DNA of 64,000 nucleotides, taken from the NCBI RefSeq assembly GCF_024609245.1, contig NZ_JANJYH010000004.1, forward strand, positions 310,001 to 374,000, written 5' to 3'. The DNA is from Haloarchaeobius sp. FL176 (GTDB lineage: Archaea; Halobacteriota; Halobacteria; Halobacteriales; Natrialbaceae). Positions within the stretch are counted from its first letter, which is position 1. Each line of letters starts with the position of its first letter. Below the pieces are notes generated by a model. The model searched no databases. It was not told the origin of the DNA and was given only the letters and a program-made list of their open reading frames with translations. Positions 1 to 9,239 of the stretch are shown here, piece after piece. The position numbers and the translations under genes were made by a program.

Positions 1-546
1 GGCTTCCTCGGCTTCGAGCAACGCCGCGCCACTGTCGCTGGCGAGGTGGACGACGACGTCGTTCGTGTCGAGGTCGGGGTCCTCGAACGAGGTGAGCGCT
101 GCCGGCTCTGGCAGGTCCACAGAGTCGGGGAGGGGCTCGTCGAACCGGTCGAAGTAGCGGGGCGAGTAGCCGACGGTGAACAGCAGCCCCTCGCTCGACC
201 ACTCGAACGCGCGTTCGAGGCTCTGGAGCGCGGATTCGACGGTCTCACGCTCGTCAGCTGTCGGCGCCCCGTCGCCGACGTAGTCCGCGTACAGCAGGAC
301 GTGGTGACTGGCGAGGACGTGGTTGCCGTGGTCGTCACTCGGGAGGGCTCCGTTCCATGCGTGCTGTCGGTCGGGCAGGCTGGTCGGGTCGTCCGTCCCG
401 GCTGGGATAGAGACGTCGTCCTCGTCGTCGTCGTTCTCGTCGCCGGACCGGCCGAGACAGGCGGAGAGGGCGCTCATACCGCCGATGGCGACCGCCGACT
501 TGACGAACTCGCGGCGGTCGATTCCGCGGCTCTCGCTGGGTCTCAT
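1..546 (-). CDS. Tat-exported protein of unknown function (3' end beyond window)
   Basis: The frame starts at 546 with MRPSESRGIDRREFVKSA and runs off the left edge, so only the first 182 residues are visible. The N-terminus has a twin-arginine motif (RREF) and a short hydrophobic stretch ending in SACLG, which fits Tat export and possible lipidation at Cys. An acidic linker follows (about 35-47), then a domain with the motifs LLYADYVG and FTVGYSPRYFDRF, which I associate with haloarchaeal Tat proteins of unknown function related to Dyp-peroxidase-like folds. That family link is from memory. A TTTTTT tract at about 568-575 lies some 26 bases upstream of the ATG, as expected for a leaderless TATA element. 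Confidence 0.75.
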   Translation of the reverse strand, partial: MRPSESRGIDRREFVKSAVAIGGMSALSACLGRSGDENDDDEDDVSIPAGTDDPTSLPDRQHAWNGALPSDDHGNHVLASHHVLLYADYVGDGAPTADERETVESALQSLERAFEWSSEGLLFTVGYSPRYFDRFDEPLPDSVDLPEPAALTSFEDPDLDTNDVVVHLASDSGAALLEAEEA

Positions 547-711
547 TGCGATACGCTTGGAACTCTCCAGCAAAAAACAGCGTGGTGCGCGAGTCGAAAG
601 GGCGAACAGGCGACGAGCAGCGCTCGCGCCGGGGGTCGTCGCACACCCGCTCAGGCCACCGGCGCGCGTCGGTCAGGACACGCCAGGGCTGGCCGCGCGT
701 TCGGATATAAA

Positions 712-1224
712 CTACTCGGCGAGTAGCTCGTCGACCAGCAGCGTGAACCGGTCCACGAGGCGCGCGGGCATCGTGGGGGTCACGTCCGAGAGCAGTTCGC
801 CGGTACGCTCCGGGGCGGCGAGGACCAGCGTGACGCGGTTGTGTGCGTCACGCCGCTTCTCGACGAGGCCCACCTCGCCGAGGTTGTCCACGTGATGCTC
901 GAGTGTCGAGCGGGCGATGCCGACCTCGTCGGCGACCGTGGCCGGCCCCAGCGGTCCGTCCTCGATGAGCGTCACCAGCACCTCGCGGGTCGTCTCCCGA
1001 CGGATGAGCGCGACGGCCGCGCGGTCGAAGGCGTCGTACCCCGGCGGGTAGTAGTGCGTCCGCCCGAACAGCTCCTCGCGGACGACCCGTCCGGTGTCGA
1101 CGAGGTCTCGGACGTGATACTGGACCTGCCCCGGCGCGACGGGCAGCTCTCGAACGAGCTCGTTGAAATGTATTCCCGGCGTCCCCTCGATCTCGTTCGC
1201 GATGAGTACTCTCGTCTCCGTCAT
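712..1224 (-). CDS. winged-helix transcriptional regulator
   Basis: The protein has 170 residues. An N-terminal winged helix (about 5-65, with GIHFNELVRELPVAPGQVQ) is followed by a second HTH unit (about 85-140, with GPATVADEVGIARSTLEHH). This double-wHTH layout is common in haloarchaeal regulators, some of which are fused or coupled to membrane sensors. The start MTETRV was chosen because its ATG overlaps the TGA of the upstream membrane-protein gene (1221-1224), so the two are probably translationally coupled. The frame stays open further upstream, but that part is a shadow of the neighbour. Target genes are unknown. Confidence 0.8.
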   Translation of the reverse strand: MTETRVLIANEIEGTPGIHFNELVRELPVAPGQVQYHVRDLVDTGRVVREELFGRTHYYPPGYDAFDRAAVALIRRETTREVLVTLIEDGPLGPATVADEVGIARSTLEHHVDNLGEVGLVEKRRDAHNRVTLVLAAPERTGELLSDVTPTMPARLVDRFTLLVDELLAE

Positions 1225-1565
1225 TGGTTCAGTCCCGTTCCCTGCCGGAGCGACCGCGCGTACCACACCGCACCGACGACGAGCGCCGTCATGGCCACGT
1301 CGAGGCTGTGCTCGACGAGATGGTGGGTCGCGTCCGGAAGCATTCCCAGCATCGTGACCCACGCGACGGCTGAACGCGCCGCGATGGCGGCCAGTGCGAG
1401 CACCACGAGCAGATACGGCCGCGAGCGTCGGCGGACGTAGGCAGCGAGCCCGAGTCCGAGCAGGATAGCCGACCCGAGCGCGGCCAGACCGACGACCGCG
1501 AGCAGTACCGGGTCGACGATGGTCGTCTGTGCGTGGAGCGGTGTGGCCCCCGGTGGGAAGCCCAT
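1221..1565 (-). CDS. small membrane protein coupled to a wHTH regulator
   Basis: The protein has 114 residues and three or four predicted hydrophobic segments (about 15-42, 50-75 and 85-105) separated by a basic YVRRRSR loop. I recognise no catalytic motif. Its stop overlaps the start of the downstream wHTH regulator by four bases (ATGA). Such membrane-protein/wHTH pairs recur in haloarchaea and are thought to act together as sensor and regulator, but the signal is unknown. The start MGFPPGATP is the first ATG of the frame. Confidence 0.7.
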   Translation of the reverse strand: MGFPPGATPLHAQTTIVDPVLLAVVGLAALGSAILLGLGLAAYVRRRSRPYLLVVLALAAIAARSAVAWVTMLGMLPDATHHLVEHSLDVAMTALVVGAVWYARSLRQGTGLNQ

Positions 1566-1691
1566 TTCCCCGCTGTAGGTGTTCAGGGCACCTCAATCGT
1601 TCGATTTGGGTGGAAGACTTACGTACGTGCGACCCCTATTTCTACTCGAACCCGGACCGAGCTGAATCGCACGGTTCGATGGAGTATACCC

Positions 1692-2378
1692 ATGGCGCAC
1701 ACCAGAAGCACACCCGCGTCAGCGCGGCCCGACTCGTCGCCCCCACCGACGGCAGACACCATGTCACGGTACACGCGTCCCGTGCCTGCGGACGCCCGCC
1801 TCGACCCCCGGTCGCGGCGGGCACGCACTGAACCGATGGCCGTCGCCCCGCTCGGGAGCGGCCGCTACGCCGTCGCGACCGAGCACGGCTCGTACCTCGT
1901 CGATGTCCCCGAACACCGCTGTACCTGCCCCGACCACGCGTTCCGCGGGAAGCGTTGCAAGCACCGCCGCCGGGTCGCTATCGAAATCACCGAGGGCGCA
2001 GTGCCACCGCCGGGTCACGTCGCCGCCGGCTGTGCGGTCTGTGGCACCACGACGTTCGTCCACCGGGACGCACCGAGACCGCACCTCTGTGACCGACACG
2101 CGCTCTCCCGCGGCGACCTCGCCACGGATCGCGAGACGGGCGCGACCGTCCTCGTCGTCGGCGTCTCGCCTCGCCGGGCCGACGAGGTCCGCATCGAGAG
2201 CCACGACTGTACCGTCGCCGAGTACGAGACGAACCGCGGGTACCCACCGGACGACCCGGTCGTGACTGCCGTCTTCCCAGGAGGAGCGGAGTTCGACGAC
2301 GGCACGACGCCGGACTCGCTCCGGGTCTACTCGTTCCCGATGTCGCGGCTCCGACGTCTCGACGCCGGTCAGGCGTGA
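1692..2378 (+). CDS. SWIM zinc-finger domain protein
   Basis: The predicted length is 228 residues. A SWIM-type zinc ligand set is visible at about 77-100 (CTCPDH followed by CKH), preceded by the usual beta-hairpin (YLVDVPEHRCTC). A second metal-like cluster follows (CAVC, then H and CDRH, about 118-142). SWIM fingers bind DNA or protein partners. In haloarchaea, short SWIM proteins are widespread and uncharacterised. The start at 1692 has GGAG eight bases upstream. A shorter start at 1761 (MSRYTRPV) is also reasonable, because the first 23 residues are low-complexity. Confidence 0.7.
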   Translation: MAHTRSTPASARPDSSPPPTADTMSRYTRPVPADARLDPRSRRARTEPMAVAPLGSGRYAVATEHGSYLVDVPEHRCTCPDHAFRGKRCKHRRRVAIEITEGAVPPPGHVAAGCAVCGTTTFVHRDAPRPHLCDRHALSRGDLATDRETGATVLVVGVSPRRADEVRIESHDCTVAEYETNRGYPPDDPVVTAVFPGGAEFDDGTTPDSLRVYSFPMSRLRRLDAGQA

Positions 2379-2529
2379 GGCCGACCGAGCCCGCATTCAA
2401 GTAGCAAGGCGGGACCAACCCGGGCGTGTCATGACCAGTCGCCGTCCGGCGTGACGCGGTCGCGCGGTGTGTCGCCGGACGTCCTCGAGCGTCGCCTGCA
2501 CCGGCCGCTCCACAGCACCGCCTGTCCGC

Positions 2530-2955
2530 CTACTCGTACTCGCCGAGGTCACGTTTCCGCGAGTCGCCGACGAACTCCTCGAAGTCGGTCCCGTCGGCGA
2601 GTGCCGTCTCCTTCTTCACCCGGTAGTTCCCCCCGTCGGTCGTGTACAGGTCCGCCGGGTGGAAGAAGTACCAGTCCTCACGATCGAAGCGGACCCCGAC
2701 TCTGGCCTTCGCGCCGAAGTTCTGCGAGAAGTAGAGCAGCGCCTCGACTTCCTCCCCGTCGAGGTAGATTGGTCGCCCCGAGGAGGACTTCGCCTCGATG
2801 GCGTAGAACCGCTCGCCGTCGCCCGCGAGGACGTCCGGTAGCTCCCGCTCCGTCGCGCTCCCGCTCGCCGGCGCTCGCATCACCGCGAATCCGGACTCGT
2901 CGAGGCGGTTGACGAGCTCGCGCTCCCGCCTGTCGCCCTTGCGGTTGGAACTCAT
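2530..2955 (-). CDS. hjc: Holliday junction resolvase Hjc
   Basis: At 141 residues this matches archaeal Hjc. It cleaves four-way DNA junctions during recombination and fork repair. The nuclease core is clear: Glu in GDRRERELV near the N-terminus, Asp in ELPDVLAG (about residue 41), and the E-A-K triplet in [11 protein letters not shown] (about 53-55), together the metal-binding set of this family. The start [11 protein letters not shown] is typical. The gene lies downstream of, and on the same strand as, the large acidic membrane protein, with a 60-base gap. Confidence 0.95.
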   Translation of the reverse strand: MSSNRKGDRRERELVNRLDESGFAVMRAPASGSATERELPDVLAGDGERFYAIEAKSSSGRPIYLDGEEVEALLYFSQNFGAKARVGVRFDREDWYFFHPADLYTTDGGNYRVKKETALADGTDFEEFVGDSRKRDLGEYE

Positions 2956-3015
2956 GAGCCATCCTCGGCGAGCGTCGGATAAAAATGACCCGTCGTCGGC
3001 TGCGGGGGCGTCGGG

Positions 3016-5643
3016 CTACACCTCGTCGTCTTCGGTTCCACCGTCCGCGTCCATCCGCTGTTCCTCGGAATCCCCGTCGCCGTCCTCGACAGCCTCGATA
3101 GCTGCGGCAGCAGCGGCGGCCACGTTTTCGGTGTCCGCAGCGCCCGCGTCGCCGTCCTCGGCTGGAGCGTCGGCTGCCTCGTCACTGGCCTCGTCGAGGT
3201 CGCCAGCCGTAGCGTCGGCTGTTCCCTCGTCGGCGTCATCCCCGTCCGAGTCGGGAGCGTCCGATAGCTCGCGGTCTTCGGAGCGTTCGGAGTCCTCGTC
3301 GTCCGATTCGACTCCGGCCTCGTCGTCCGCTTCGACGGGTGCTGGCTCCGCGCTCGCGTCGGCCGCCATCTCGGCGACCTCCGTCTCGTCCCCGGACTCG
3401 TCTTCTGGCTCGTCCGTGCCGAGATCGATGTCGTCGACCTCGACGTCCGCGTCGGCACCGAACTCGTCGACCTCGCTGTCCGCGTCGTCAGTGACGGCCT
3501 CGGAGACGGCATCGCCGTCCGCTTCGACTCCGGCCTCGACGTCGGGTTCGTCGTCGTTTTCGGCTGCGGCTTCGTCGTCGGTAGCGACTTCGGAGGCGTC
3601 GTCGCCGTCCGCTTCCTCGACGACATCGGATGCCCCGTCGTCCGCCTCGAAATCGGGGGACCGTTCGGGCTCGTCAGCCGTCGGCGCGTCCGCTGCCGTG
3701 TCCGTGTCCGTTGCCTCGATGGTATCGCGCTCGTCGCCGTCAACGGGTTCGCTGCCGCCGGTGGCGACCGCGTCGGCACCCGGGGCGCCGGCGTCGGTCG
3801 GGCTGTCACTGACCGGGAGGATGTCGCCGGGCTGGAGGTACCACCAGCCGCCGAGCAGCAACGCTCCCAGGAGGAAGGCGCTGAGCGCGATGGAGGCTGC
3901 GCCGGTCGCGGCGAGCACCAGCGAGAGGAGGACGCCGCCAGCGCCCAGCGCCAGCAGCATCACGGCCCGGAGGCTCGTCTCGATGCGCTCTTCGATGACG
4001 GCGTCGACGTCCGCCTGCGTGACGTACTCGTCTTGCAGGGTCTGCTCGATAGCGGCGACGTCGGCCTCCGTATCGGTACGGAGGTCGGTGACGCGCCCGG
4101 TCAGGTCGTCCCGCACCGTGGCGGTCGCGGCTTCGCGCTCGGCGCGGAGCGCTTCCACGTCGGCCACGAGGTCCGTCCGGACCGACTCGATCTCGGCACC
4201 GAGCTCGGAGCGTGCCGCCTCGACCTCGTCGCCGAGGTCAGCGCGGGCGGAGTCGACGGCGCTGTCGAGTTCGCTCCGGATCGCTGCGAACTCGTCGCTG
4301 GTCGACCCTTCGTGCTCGGCGACGCGGTCGCGGAGCACGTCGAGGTCGTCGGCGCGAGCCGCCTCACCGTCGAGTTCGGCGAGGTACTCGTCGGTCTCGG
4401 CCAGCGACTCTGCGGTGGCCATCCGGGCTTCGACGTCGTCGACGTCGTCCGCGAGCGCGTCGAGGTCGTCGGCACGGGCGGCGGCCTCGTCCAGTTCGTC
4501 GACGCGGCCCTCGAGCTGTTCGACGGTCTCGGACCGTGCGGCATCGTCCGCGAGGTCGTCGAGTCGCGACTCCAGCGCCGCGAGCCTGTCGACCTCGGCT
4601 TTCGCCTGGTCGAGCGTTTCGACGGCGTCGCGGACGGTCTCGAGGTCGCGCTGGGCGGCGGCGCGTTCGTCGAGGTCGGCCAGGTCAGCACGGGCCTGCT
4701 GTACGTCGGCCGCGTCGGCCTTGAGCCCGTACAGTTCGGCGATGCTCTCGTCGAGCTCCTCGATCTCGTCCTCGAGCTGGTCGCGCCGCTGCTGGACGCG
4801 GTCGCGGAGGCGGTCCAGGAAGGCCGCGGTCGACTCGGACAGCTCGAGGTTCAGCGCCGACGCGATGGCGTCGCGGTCACCCTCCGGGAGTCGTTCCTCG
4901 CGCAACTCGGCGGCGAGGACGGAGCCGACCGGCTCGCCATCGCGTGCTGCCGGGGCTGGTTCGGATGCCGCCTCTGCAGGCTCTGACGGCGTCTCGGCCT
5001 CCTCGCTGGCGTCGTCGTCGAACACCGACGATGCCTCCGCTTCGTCGGGTGCTGTCTCGGCCGTCCCGTTCGGGTCGTCCAGCGAGAGCGTCTCGACTGC
5101 CTCGTCCGCTGCGTCGTCGTCATCGGGCTCGGCGGCGTTCTCCGCGTCGCCAGCCTCGGGCTCGTCGATGCTCATCTCCTCGCCGTCGACGTTCAGGGTC
5201 GAGACCGCTTCGCCGTCGGCGGCACCGGCGTCGTCGCCGTCCACCGTCACCTCGACCGTCGGCTCGTTCAGGAACGGCTCGGGGTCGTCGAGCGACGAGC
5301 GCCGGACGCCGTACACCGTCGTCACCGACTCGTCGGGGTCGAGTCGGCGGCGGTACGCGATGTCGTGTGGCCCGGTCCGTCGCCAGTTCTCGGCCTCGTA
5401 GTCGTCGTGAAAGCCGAACTCGTCGGGCTCCAGCGACTCCGGTGTCGAGTCGCGAAGCTCCAGTGTCACCGGTTCGTCGCGCATCGACGCGATGTCGTAC
5501 GTCACGACTGGCACCGCAGCCCCTCGGTCAGTCACCCACTTCCGAACCCGGACGCCCCCCTCGGCGACCACCATGGCTTCACCGTCCGCTGGTGGCCAGT
5601 CGACCGATTCCTCGTCCGCCGATAGTTCGTGTTCCTCGCTCAC
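3016..5643 (-). CDS. 875-residue acidic coiled-coil membrane protein, function unknown
   Basis: I do not recognise a named family. Four regions are visible. Residues 1-125 form a compact domain containing FGFHDDYEAENWRR and YGVRR. Residues 125-240 are an acidic linker. Residues 250-520 are a long coiled coil rich in Leu, Asp, Glu and Ala. Residues 556-604 are one or two membrane segments (LLALGAGGVLLSLVLA and FLLGALLLGGWWYL). The last 270 residues are almost entirely Asp, Glu, Ala, Ser and Val with no clear fold. The order suggests a membrane-anchored scaffold with a coiled coil on one face and a polyanionic tail on the other. It precedes hjc on the same strand. Topology and role are unknown. 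Confidence 0.85.
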   Translation of the reverse strand: MSEEHELSADEESVDWPPADGEAMVVAEGGVRVRKWVTDRGAAVPVVTYDIASMRDEPVTLELRDSTPESLEPDEFGFHDDYEAENWRRTGPHDIAYRRRLDPDESVTTVYGVRRSSLDDPEPFLNEPTVEVTVDGDDAGAADGEAVSTLNVDGEEMSIDEPEAGDAENAAEPDDDDAADEAVETLSLDDPNGTAETAPDEAEASSVFDDDASEEAETPSEPAEAASEPAPAARDGEPVGSVLAAELREERLPEGDRDAIASALNLELSESTAAFLDRLRDRVQQRRDQLEDEIEELDESIAELYGLKADAADVQQARADLADLDERAAAQRDLETVRDAVETLDQAKAEVDRLAALESRLDDLADDAARSETVEQLEGRVDELDEAAARADDLDALADDVDDVEARMATAESLAETDEYLAELDGEAARADDLDVLRDRVAEHEGSTSDEFAAIRSELDSAVDSARADLGDEVEAARSELGAEIESVRTDLVADVEALRAEREAATATVRDDLTGRVTDLRTDTEADVAAIEQTLQDEYVTQADVDAVIEERIETSLRAVMLLALGAGGVLLSLVLAATGAASIALSAFLLGALLLGGWWYLQPGDILPVSDSPTDAGAPGADAVATGGSEPVDGDERDTIEATDTDTAADAPTADEPERSPDFEADDGASDVVEEADGDDASEVATDDEAAAENDDEPDVEAGVEADGDAVSEAVTDDADSEVDEFGADADVEVDDIDLGTDEPEDESGDETEVAEMAADASAEPAPVEADDEAGVESDDEDSERSEDRELSDAPDSDGDDADEGTADATAGDLDEASDEAADAPAEDGDAGAADTENVAAAAAAAIEAVEDGDGDSEEQRMDADGGTEDDEV

Positions 5644-5762
5644 GTTGGTACATCAACATCCCCGACCCATTTCATCCTATCGGAAGATTTCATGGAAATT
5701 AAGGGTTCGGTGGGGAAAATTGATGCAAACCGAGGTGTGAACGCCGAAAAGCCCGTACCGAC

Positions 5763-7046
5763 CTAGGTCCCGTGCTGCCAGGAGCCCATGTACTCGGTCT
5801 GGGCGTCCGTCAGCGAGTCGTAGTCGACACCCTCGGCCGCGAGCTTGATCTCGGCGACCTCCCGGTCGAGTTCGTCGGGGACCTCGTGGACTCCGGCGTC
5901 GTAGGCGTCGCCGTTCTCGACGAGTTCCCGCACACAGACGGCCTGGACGCCGAAGGACTGGTCCATGACCTCGACGGGGTGGCCGAGCGCGATGGGCGAG
6001 GCGAGGTTGACGAGCCGGCCCTCGGCGAGCACGTTCAGCCGGCGGCCGTCGTCCATCTCGTAGGCCTCGACGCCGTCGCGAGCCTCGTACCGGTCGGCGG
6101 CCATGTCCGAGAGCGCGTCGAGGTCGACCTCGATGTCGAAGTGGCCGGCGTTCGCGAGCAGGACGCCGTCTTTCATCTTCTCGAAGTGCTCGGCGGTGAT
6201 GACGTCGCGGTTGCCGGTGACGGTGAGGAACACGTCGCCGACCTCGGCGGCCTCGCTCATCGGCATCACGTCGTAGCCCTCCATGTGCGCCTCCAGGGCG
6301 CGGCGGGGCTCGACCTCGGTGACGATGACATCCGCGTTCTGGCCGCTGGCCTTCTTCGCGACGCCGCGGCCGCAGTCACCGTAGCCCGCGACGACGACGT
6401 TCTTGCCGGCGTAGGAGAGGTTCGTCGTCATCGCGATGGTCGCCAGCGAGGACTCGCCGGTGCCGTGGACGTTGTCGAACAGGCGCTTCATCGGCGTGTC
6501 GTTGACCGCGAAGACGGGGTAGTCGAGCGCGCCGTCGTCGTCCATCGCGCGGAGGCGGTGGACGCCGGTCGTCGTCTCCTCGGCACCGCCGACGATGGAG
6601 TCGATGAGCTCCGGGTAGTCCTCGTGGATGGCGGCGACCATGTCCATCCCGTCGTCGACGGTGACGGTCGGCTCGATGTCGATGACGGACTCGATGGCCT
6701 CGTAGTACTCGTCGTCGTCGACGCCGCGCTTCGCGTAGCTCGTGATGTTCTCGTGGGTGTCGAGCGCCGCGCTCACGTCGTCGTGCGTCGACAGCGGGTT
6801 GCAGCCGGTGATGGCGACCTCCGCGCCCCCGTCGGCGAGCAGCTCGACGAGGTTCGCGGTCTTCGCCTCGACGTGCATCGCCATGCCGATACGCTGGCCG
6901 GCAAAGGGCTGGTCGCGCTCGAACTCCTCGCGCAGTGCGTTCAGGATGGGCATGTGCTGGCGTGCCCAGTCCATCTTCCGTCGGCCCTCGTCGCGAGCTG
7001 TCTCGAGGTCGTCGAGTTGCTCGCTGATCGGCGGGTACTGACTCAT
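5763..7046 (-). CDS. ahcY: adenosylhomocysteinase (S-adenosylhomocysteine hydrolase)
   Basis: The protein has 427 residues and full-length similarity to the NAD-dependent hydrolase that splits S-adenosylhomocysteine into adenosine and homocysteine. Visible signatures are CNPLSTHDD (substrate region), NDTPMKRLFDNVHGTGES and the Rossmann motif VVAGYGDCGRGVAKK. The start MSQYPPISEQL at 7046 is preferred over an upstream in-frame codon because it matches the usual N-terminus of archaeal members. The stop lies in a CTAG tetranucleotide. A second SAH-consuming enzyme is encoded at 12764-14047. Confidence 0.97.
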   Translation of the reverse strand: MSQYPPISEQLDDLETARDEGRRKMDWARQHMPILNALREEFERDQPFAGQRIGMAMHVEAKTANLVELLADGGAEVAITGCNPLSTHDDVSAALDTHENITSYAKRGVDDDEYYEAIESVIDIEPTVTVDDGMDMVAAIHEDYPELIDSIVGGAEETTTGVHRLRAMDDDGALDYPVFAVNDTPMKRLFDNVHGTGESSLATIAMTTNLSYAGKNVVVAGYGDCGRGVAKKASGQNADVIVTEVEPRRALEAHMEGYDVMPMSEAAEVGDVFLTVTGNRDVITAEHFEKMKDGVLLANAGHFDIEVDLDALSDMAADRYEARDGVEAYEMDDGRRLNVLAEGRLVNLASPIALGHPVEVMDQSFGVQAVCVRELVENGDAYDAGVHEVPDELDREVAEIKLAAEGVDYDSLTDAQTEYMGSWQHGT

Positions 7047-7140
7047 ACTGTTTGGGAGGGGTAGCTGGTGGAAAACCCTACCGGAGTCCGCCAGCGCTGC
7101 TGCTGCTCGCATCTGTCGACGACGTATGTAGGGCGTACGA

Positions 7141-7211
7141 TTTTACGCCCGTGTCTGCTACCCCCGCCCATGACGCGATGTGACGGACCGGACGGGGTGT
7201 CCTCGGCGTGA
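7141..7211 (+). promoter_or_regulatory. TATA element and 13-codon leader ORF before a sensor kinase
   Basis: TTTTAC at 7141-7146 lies about 27 bases upstream of an ATG at 7170, the spacing for leaderless transcription. That ATG opens a 13-codon ORF (MTRCDGPDGVSSA) whose TGA overlaps the GTG start of the kinase as GTGA (7208-7211). The kinase frame itself has no upstream ATG. The layout suggests that translation of the kinase is coupled to the mini-ORF. A sequencing or evolutionary frameshift would look similar. Confidence 0.4.
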
Positions 7212-9193
7212 GCGGCGAGGGCGACGCGTCCGTTCGAGCGACGGAGCCGCCGGCCGGTGCGGCGTTGCTCGCCGCTGCGGACACCGGTGTCGTCGTCTTC
7301 GACGCCGACGCGCGCGTGGTCTGGTCGAACGACGCGGCGACGCGGTACCTCGACGTCGACGCTGCGACTGTCGAGGGGCTGTCCGCGGAGGCGTTCGCCG
7401 AACGGGTCGCCACCCGGCTCGCCGACGGCGACGCGTTCGTCGAAGCGGTGACCGGGGGCGGCATCGACGGCCCGGACCGAGCACTCCACGTCGTCGATGG
7501 TCCGGCGGAGCGATGGCTCGAACGTCGCACACACCCGATAGAGGACGGGGAGTACGCGGGTGGTCGGGTCGAGTGCTACGTGGACGTCAGCGACCAGAAG
7601 CACGCACTCGACCGGCTCGACCGGCGGGAACGGACGCTCCGTGCCGTCCACGACGTCCTGCTCGACCGGTCGCGCGCCCTCGACGACCGGCTCGACGAAC
7701 TGCTCGGCGTGGCCGGGCGGATGCTCGGCGCGGAGCACGCCGCGTTCGCCCGGCTTGGCGACGGGCGCGTGCTCGTCGAAAACGTCACCTCGAGCCTCGA
7801 TGCGGCCGTCGAGCCGGGCCACGCGATCGACACGAGTGAGACTGTCGCGGGCGTCGTCGCCGAGCGGGACGCGCTGGTCCAGGCCGACGGGGCGACCGAG
7901 CGGTGGCCGGGCCGTCACCCGGTCGGCGTCGCCGGGAACGTGGCGCTCGACTACTACGTCGGCGTCCCGGTCGCGGTCGAGGGCGAACAGTACGGGGTGC
8001 TGTCGTTCGCCGGGACCAGCCCGAAGGAGGCGGGGCTCGACTGGGAGCTCACCCTGCTCGACATCACGGTAAACTCGCTCGGCCACGAGATCGGCAACAG
8101 CATCAGGGAGAACCGTGCCGAGGAGCAGCTCCAGCAGGCCCGCCGCGAGTTCGAGTCGCTGGTGCAGGACGTCGAGGACTACGCCATCTTCCGGCTGGAC
8201 GTCGACGGCCACGTCGAGAGCTGGAACCGCGGTGCGGAGGCGATCAAGGGCTACGAGCGTGAGGAGATCGTCGGTGAGCACGTCCGCACGTTCCACACGG
8301 AGGCCGACCGCGAAGCGGGGCACGCCGAGGAGCTGCTCGAGAGGGCCCGTGAGACCGGCCGGGCGGTCGACACCGGCTGGCGTGTCCGGGCAGACGGCTC
8401 CCACATCTGGGTGAACGCCGTCGTCACGGCCCTGCGCGACGACGACGGCGAGCTGCGTGGGTTCCTCAAGGTGACACGCGACATGACCGAGCGGCGCGAG
8501 CGCCAGCAGCAGGTCGAGCACGAGCGCGAGCGCCTGGAGTTCGTCAACCGCATCATCCGGCACAACCTGCTCAACGGGATGAACGTGGTTGAGGCGCGGG
8601 CGAACATCCTCGAGGGCAACGTCGACGACGAGGTCGCGACCCACCTCGCCACCATCCAGGAGCGGGTCGAGGACATGACCGACCTCATCGGGACGATGCG
8701 GACGTTCATGAAGGCCATCGTCGAAGGGGAGGAGCACGAACCGGAGCCGGTCGCGCTGGCCGACGTGCTGGCCGACGAACTAGAGAAGGCCGACCGGGCG
8801 TACGACGACGCGACGTTCGAACACGACGGACTTCCGACGGTGTCGGTGCTCGCGGACGACCTGCTGCCGGAGGTGTTCGAGAACCTGCTGACGAACGCGG
8901 TCCAGCACAACGACGGTCCGGGCGCACGGGTCCGGGTCGTGACCGAAGCGGGCGACGACGAGGTCGTCGTCAGCGTGCTCGACGACGGCCCGGGTATCGA
9001 CGAGTCGGTGATGGCGCACGTCTTCGAGAAGGGCCAGAAGGGGTTCGAGAGCCCCGGCACCGGCTTCGGGCTCTACCTCGTCCAGGAGATAGTCGACTCC
9101 TACGGCGGCCACGTCGAGGCGACCAACCGGGAGGCCGGCGGGGCGAAGTTCACCGTCACGCTCCCCCGAGCGGACGACGGGGAGCAGCCCTGA
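7208..9193 (+). CDS. PAS/GAF sensor histidine kinase
   Basis: The protein has 661 residues. Domains in order: PAS (about 12-130), GAF (about 145-300), a second PAS (about 315-430, with DGHVESWNRGAEAIKGYEREEI), a dimerisation helix with the phosphoacceptor region RIIRHNLLNGMN (His about 452), and an HATPase domain with an N-box (ENLLTNAVQHN) and G-boxes (DDGPGI, GTGFGLYL). There is no membrane segment, so it is a cytosolic sensor, perhaps of light, redox state or a small ligand. There is no receiver domain. The Bat-type regulator encoded 46 bases downstream is a plausible partner. The GTG start is forced by the frame. Confidence 0.9.
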   Translation: MSGEGDASVRATEPPAGAALLAAADTGVVVFDADARVVWSNDAATRYLDVDAATVEGLSAEAFAERVATRLADGDAFVEAVTGGGIDGPDRALHVVDGPAERWLERRTHPIEDGEYAGGRVECYVDVSDQKHALDRLDRRERTLRAVHDVLLDRSRALDDRLDELLGVAGRMLGAEHAAFARLGDGRVLVENVTSSLDAAVEPGHAIDTSETVAGVVAERDALVQADGATERWPGRHPVGVAGNVALDYYVGVPVAVEGEQYGVLSFAGTSPKEAGLDWELTLLDITVNSLGHEIGNSIRENRAEEQLQQARREFESLVQDVEDYAIFRLDVDGHVESWNRGAEAIKGYEREEIVGEHVRTFHTEADREAGHAEELLERARETGRAVDTGWRVRADGSHIWVNAVVTALRDDDGELRGFLKVTRDMTERRERQQQVEHERERLEFVNRIIRHNLLNGMNVVEARANILEGNVDDEVATHLATIQERVEDMTDLIGTMRTFMKAIVEGEEHEPEPVALADVLADELEKADRAYDDATFEHDGLPTVSVLADDLLPEVFENLLTNAVQHNDGPGARVRVVTEAGDDEVVVSVLDDGPGIDESVMAHVFEKGQKGFESPGTGFGLYLVQEIVDSYGGHVEATNREAGGAKFTVTLPRADDGEQP

Positions 9194-9239
9194 GCAGCAG
9201 CCGGCACGTTTTATCGGGGTGCGGCGAGTTGCTCGACGC

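Noticed and set aside
2909-5401. Long plus-strand Ser/Ala-rich open frame opposite the 875-residue gene
   Set aside because: It is the antisense shadow of Asp/Glu/Ala codons; the composition is unlike haloarchaeal proteins and there is no start signal.
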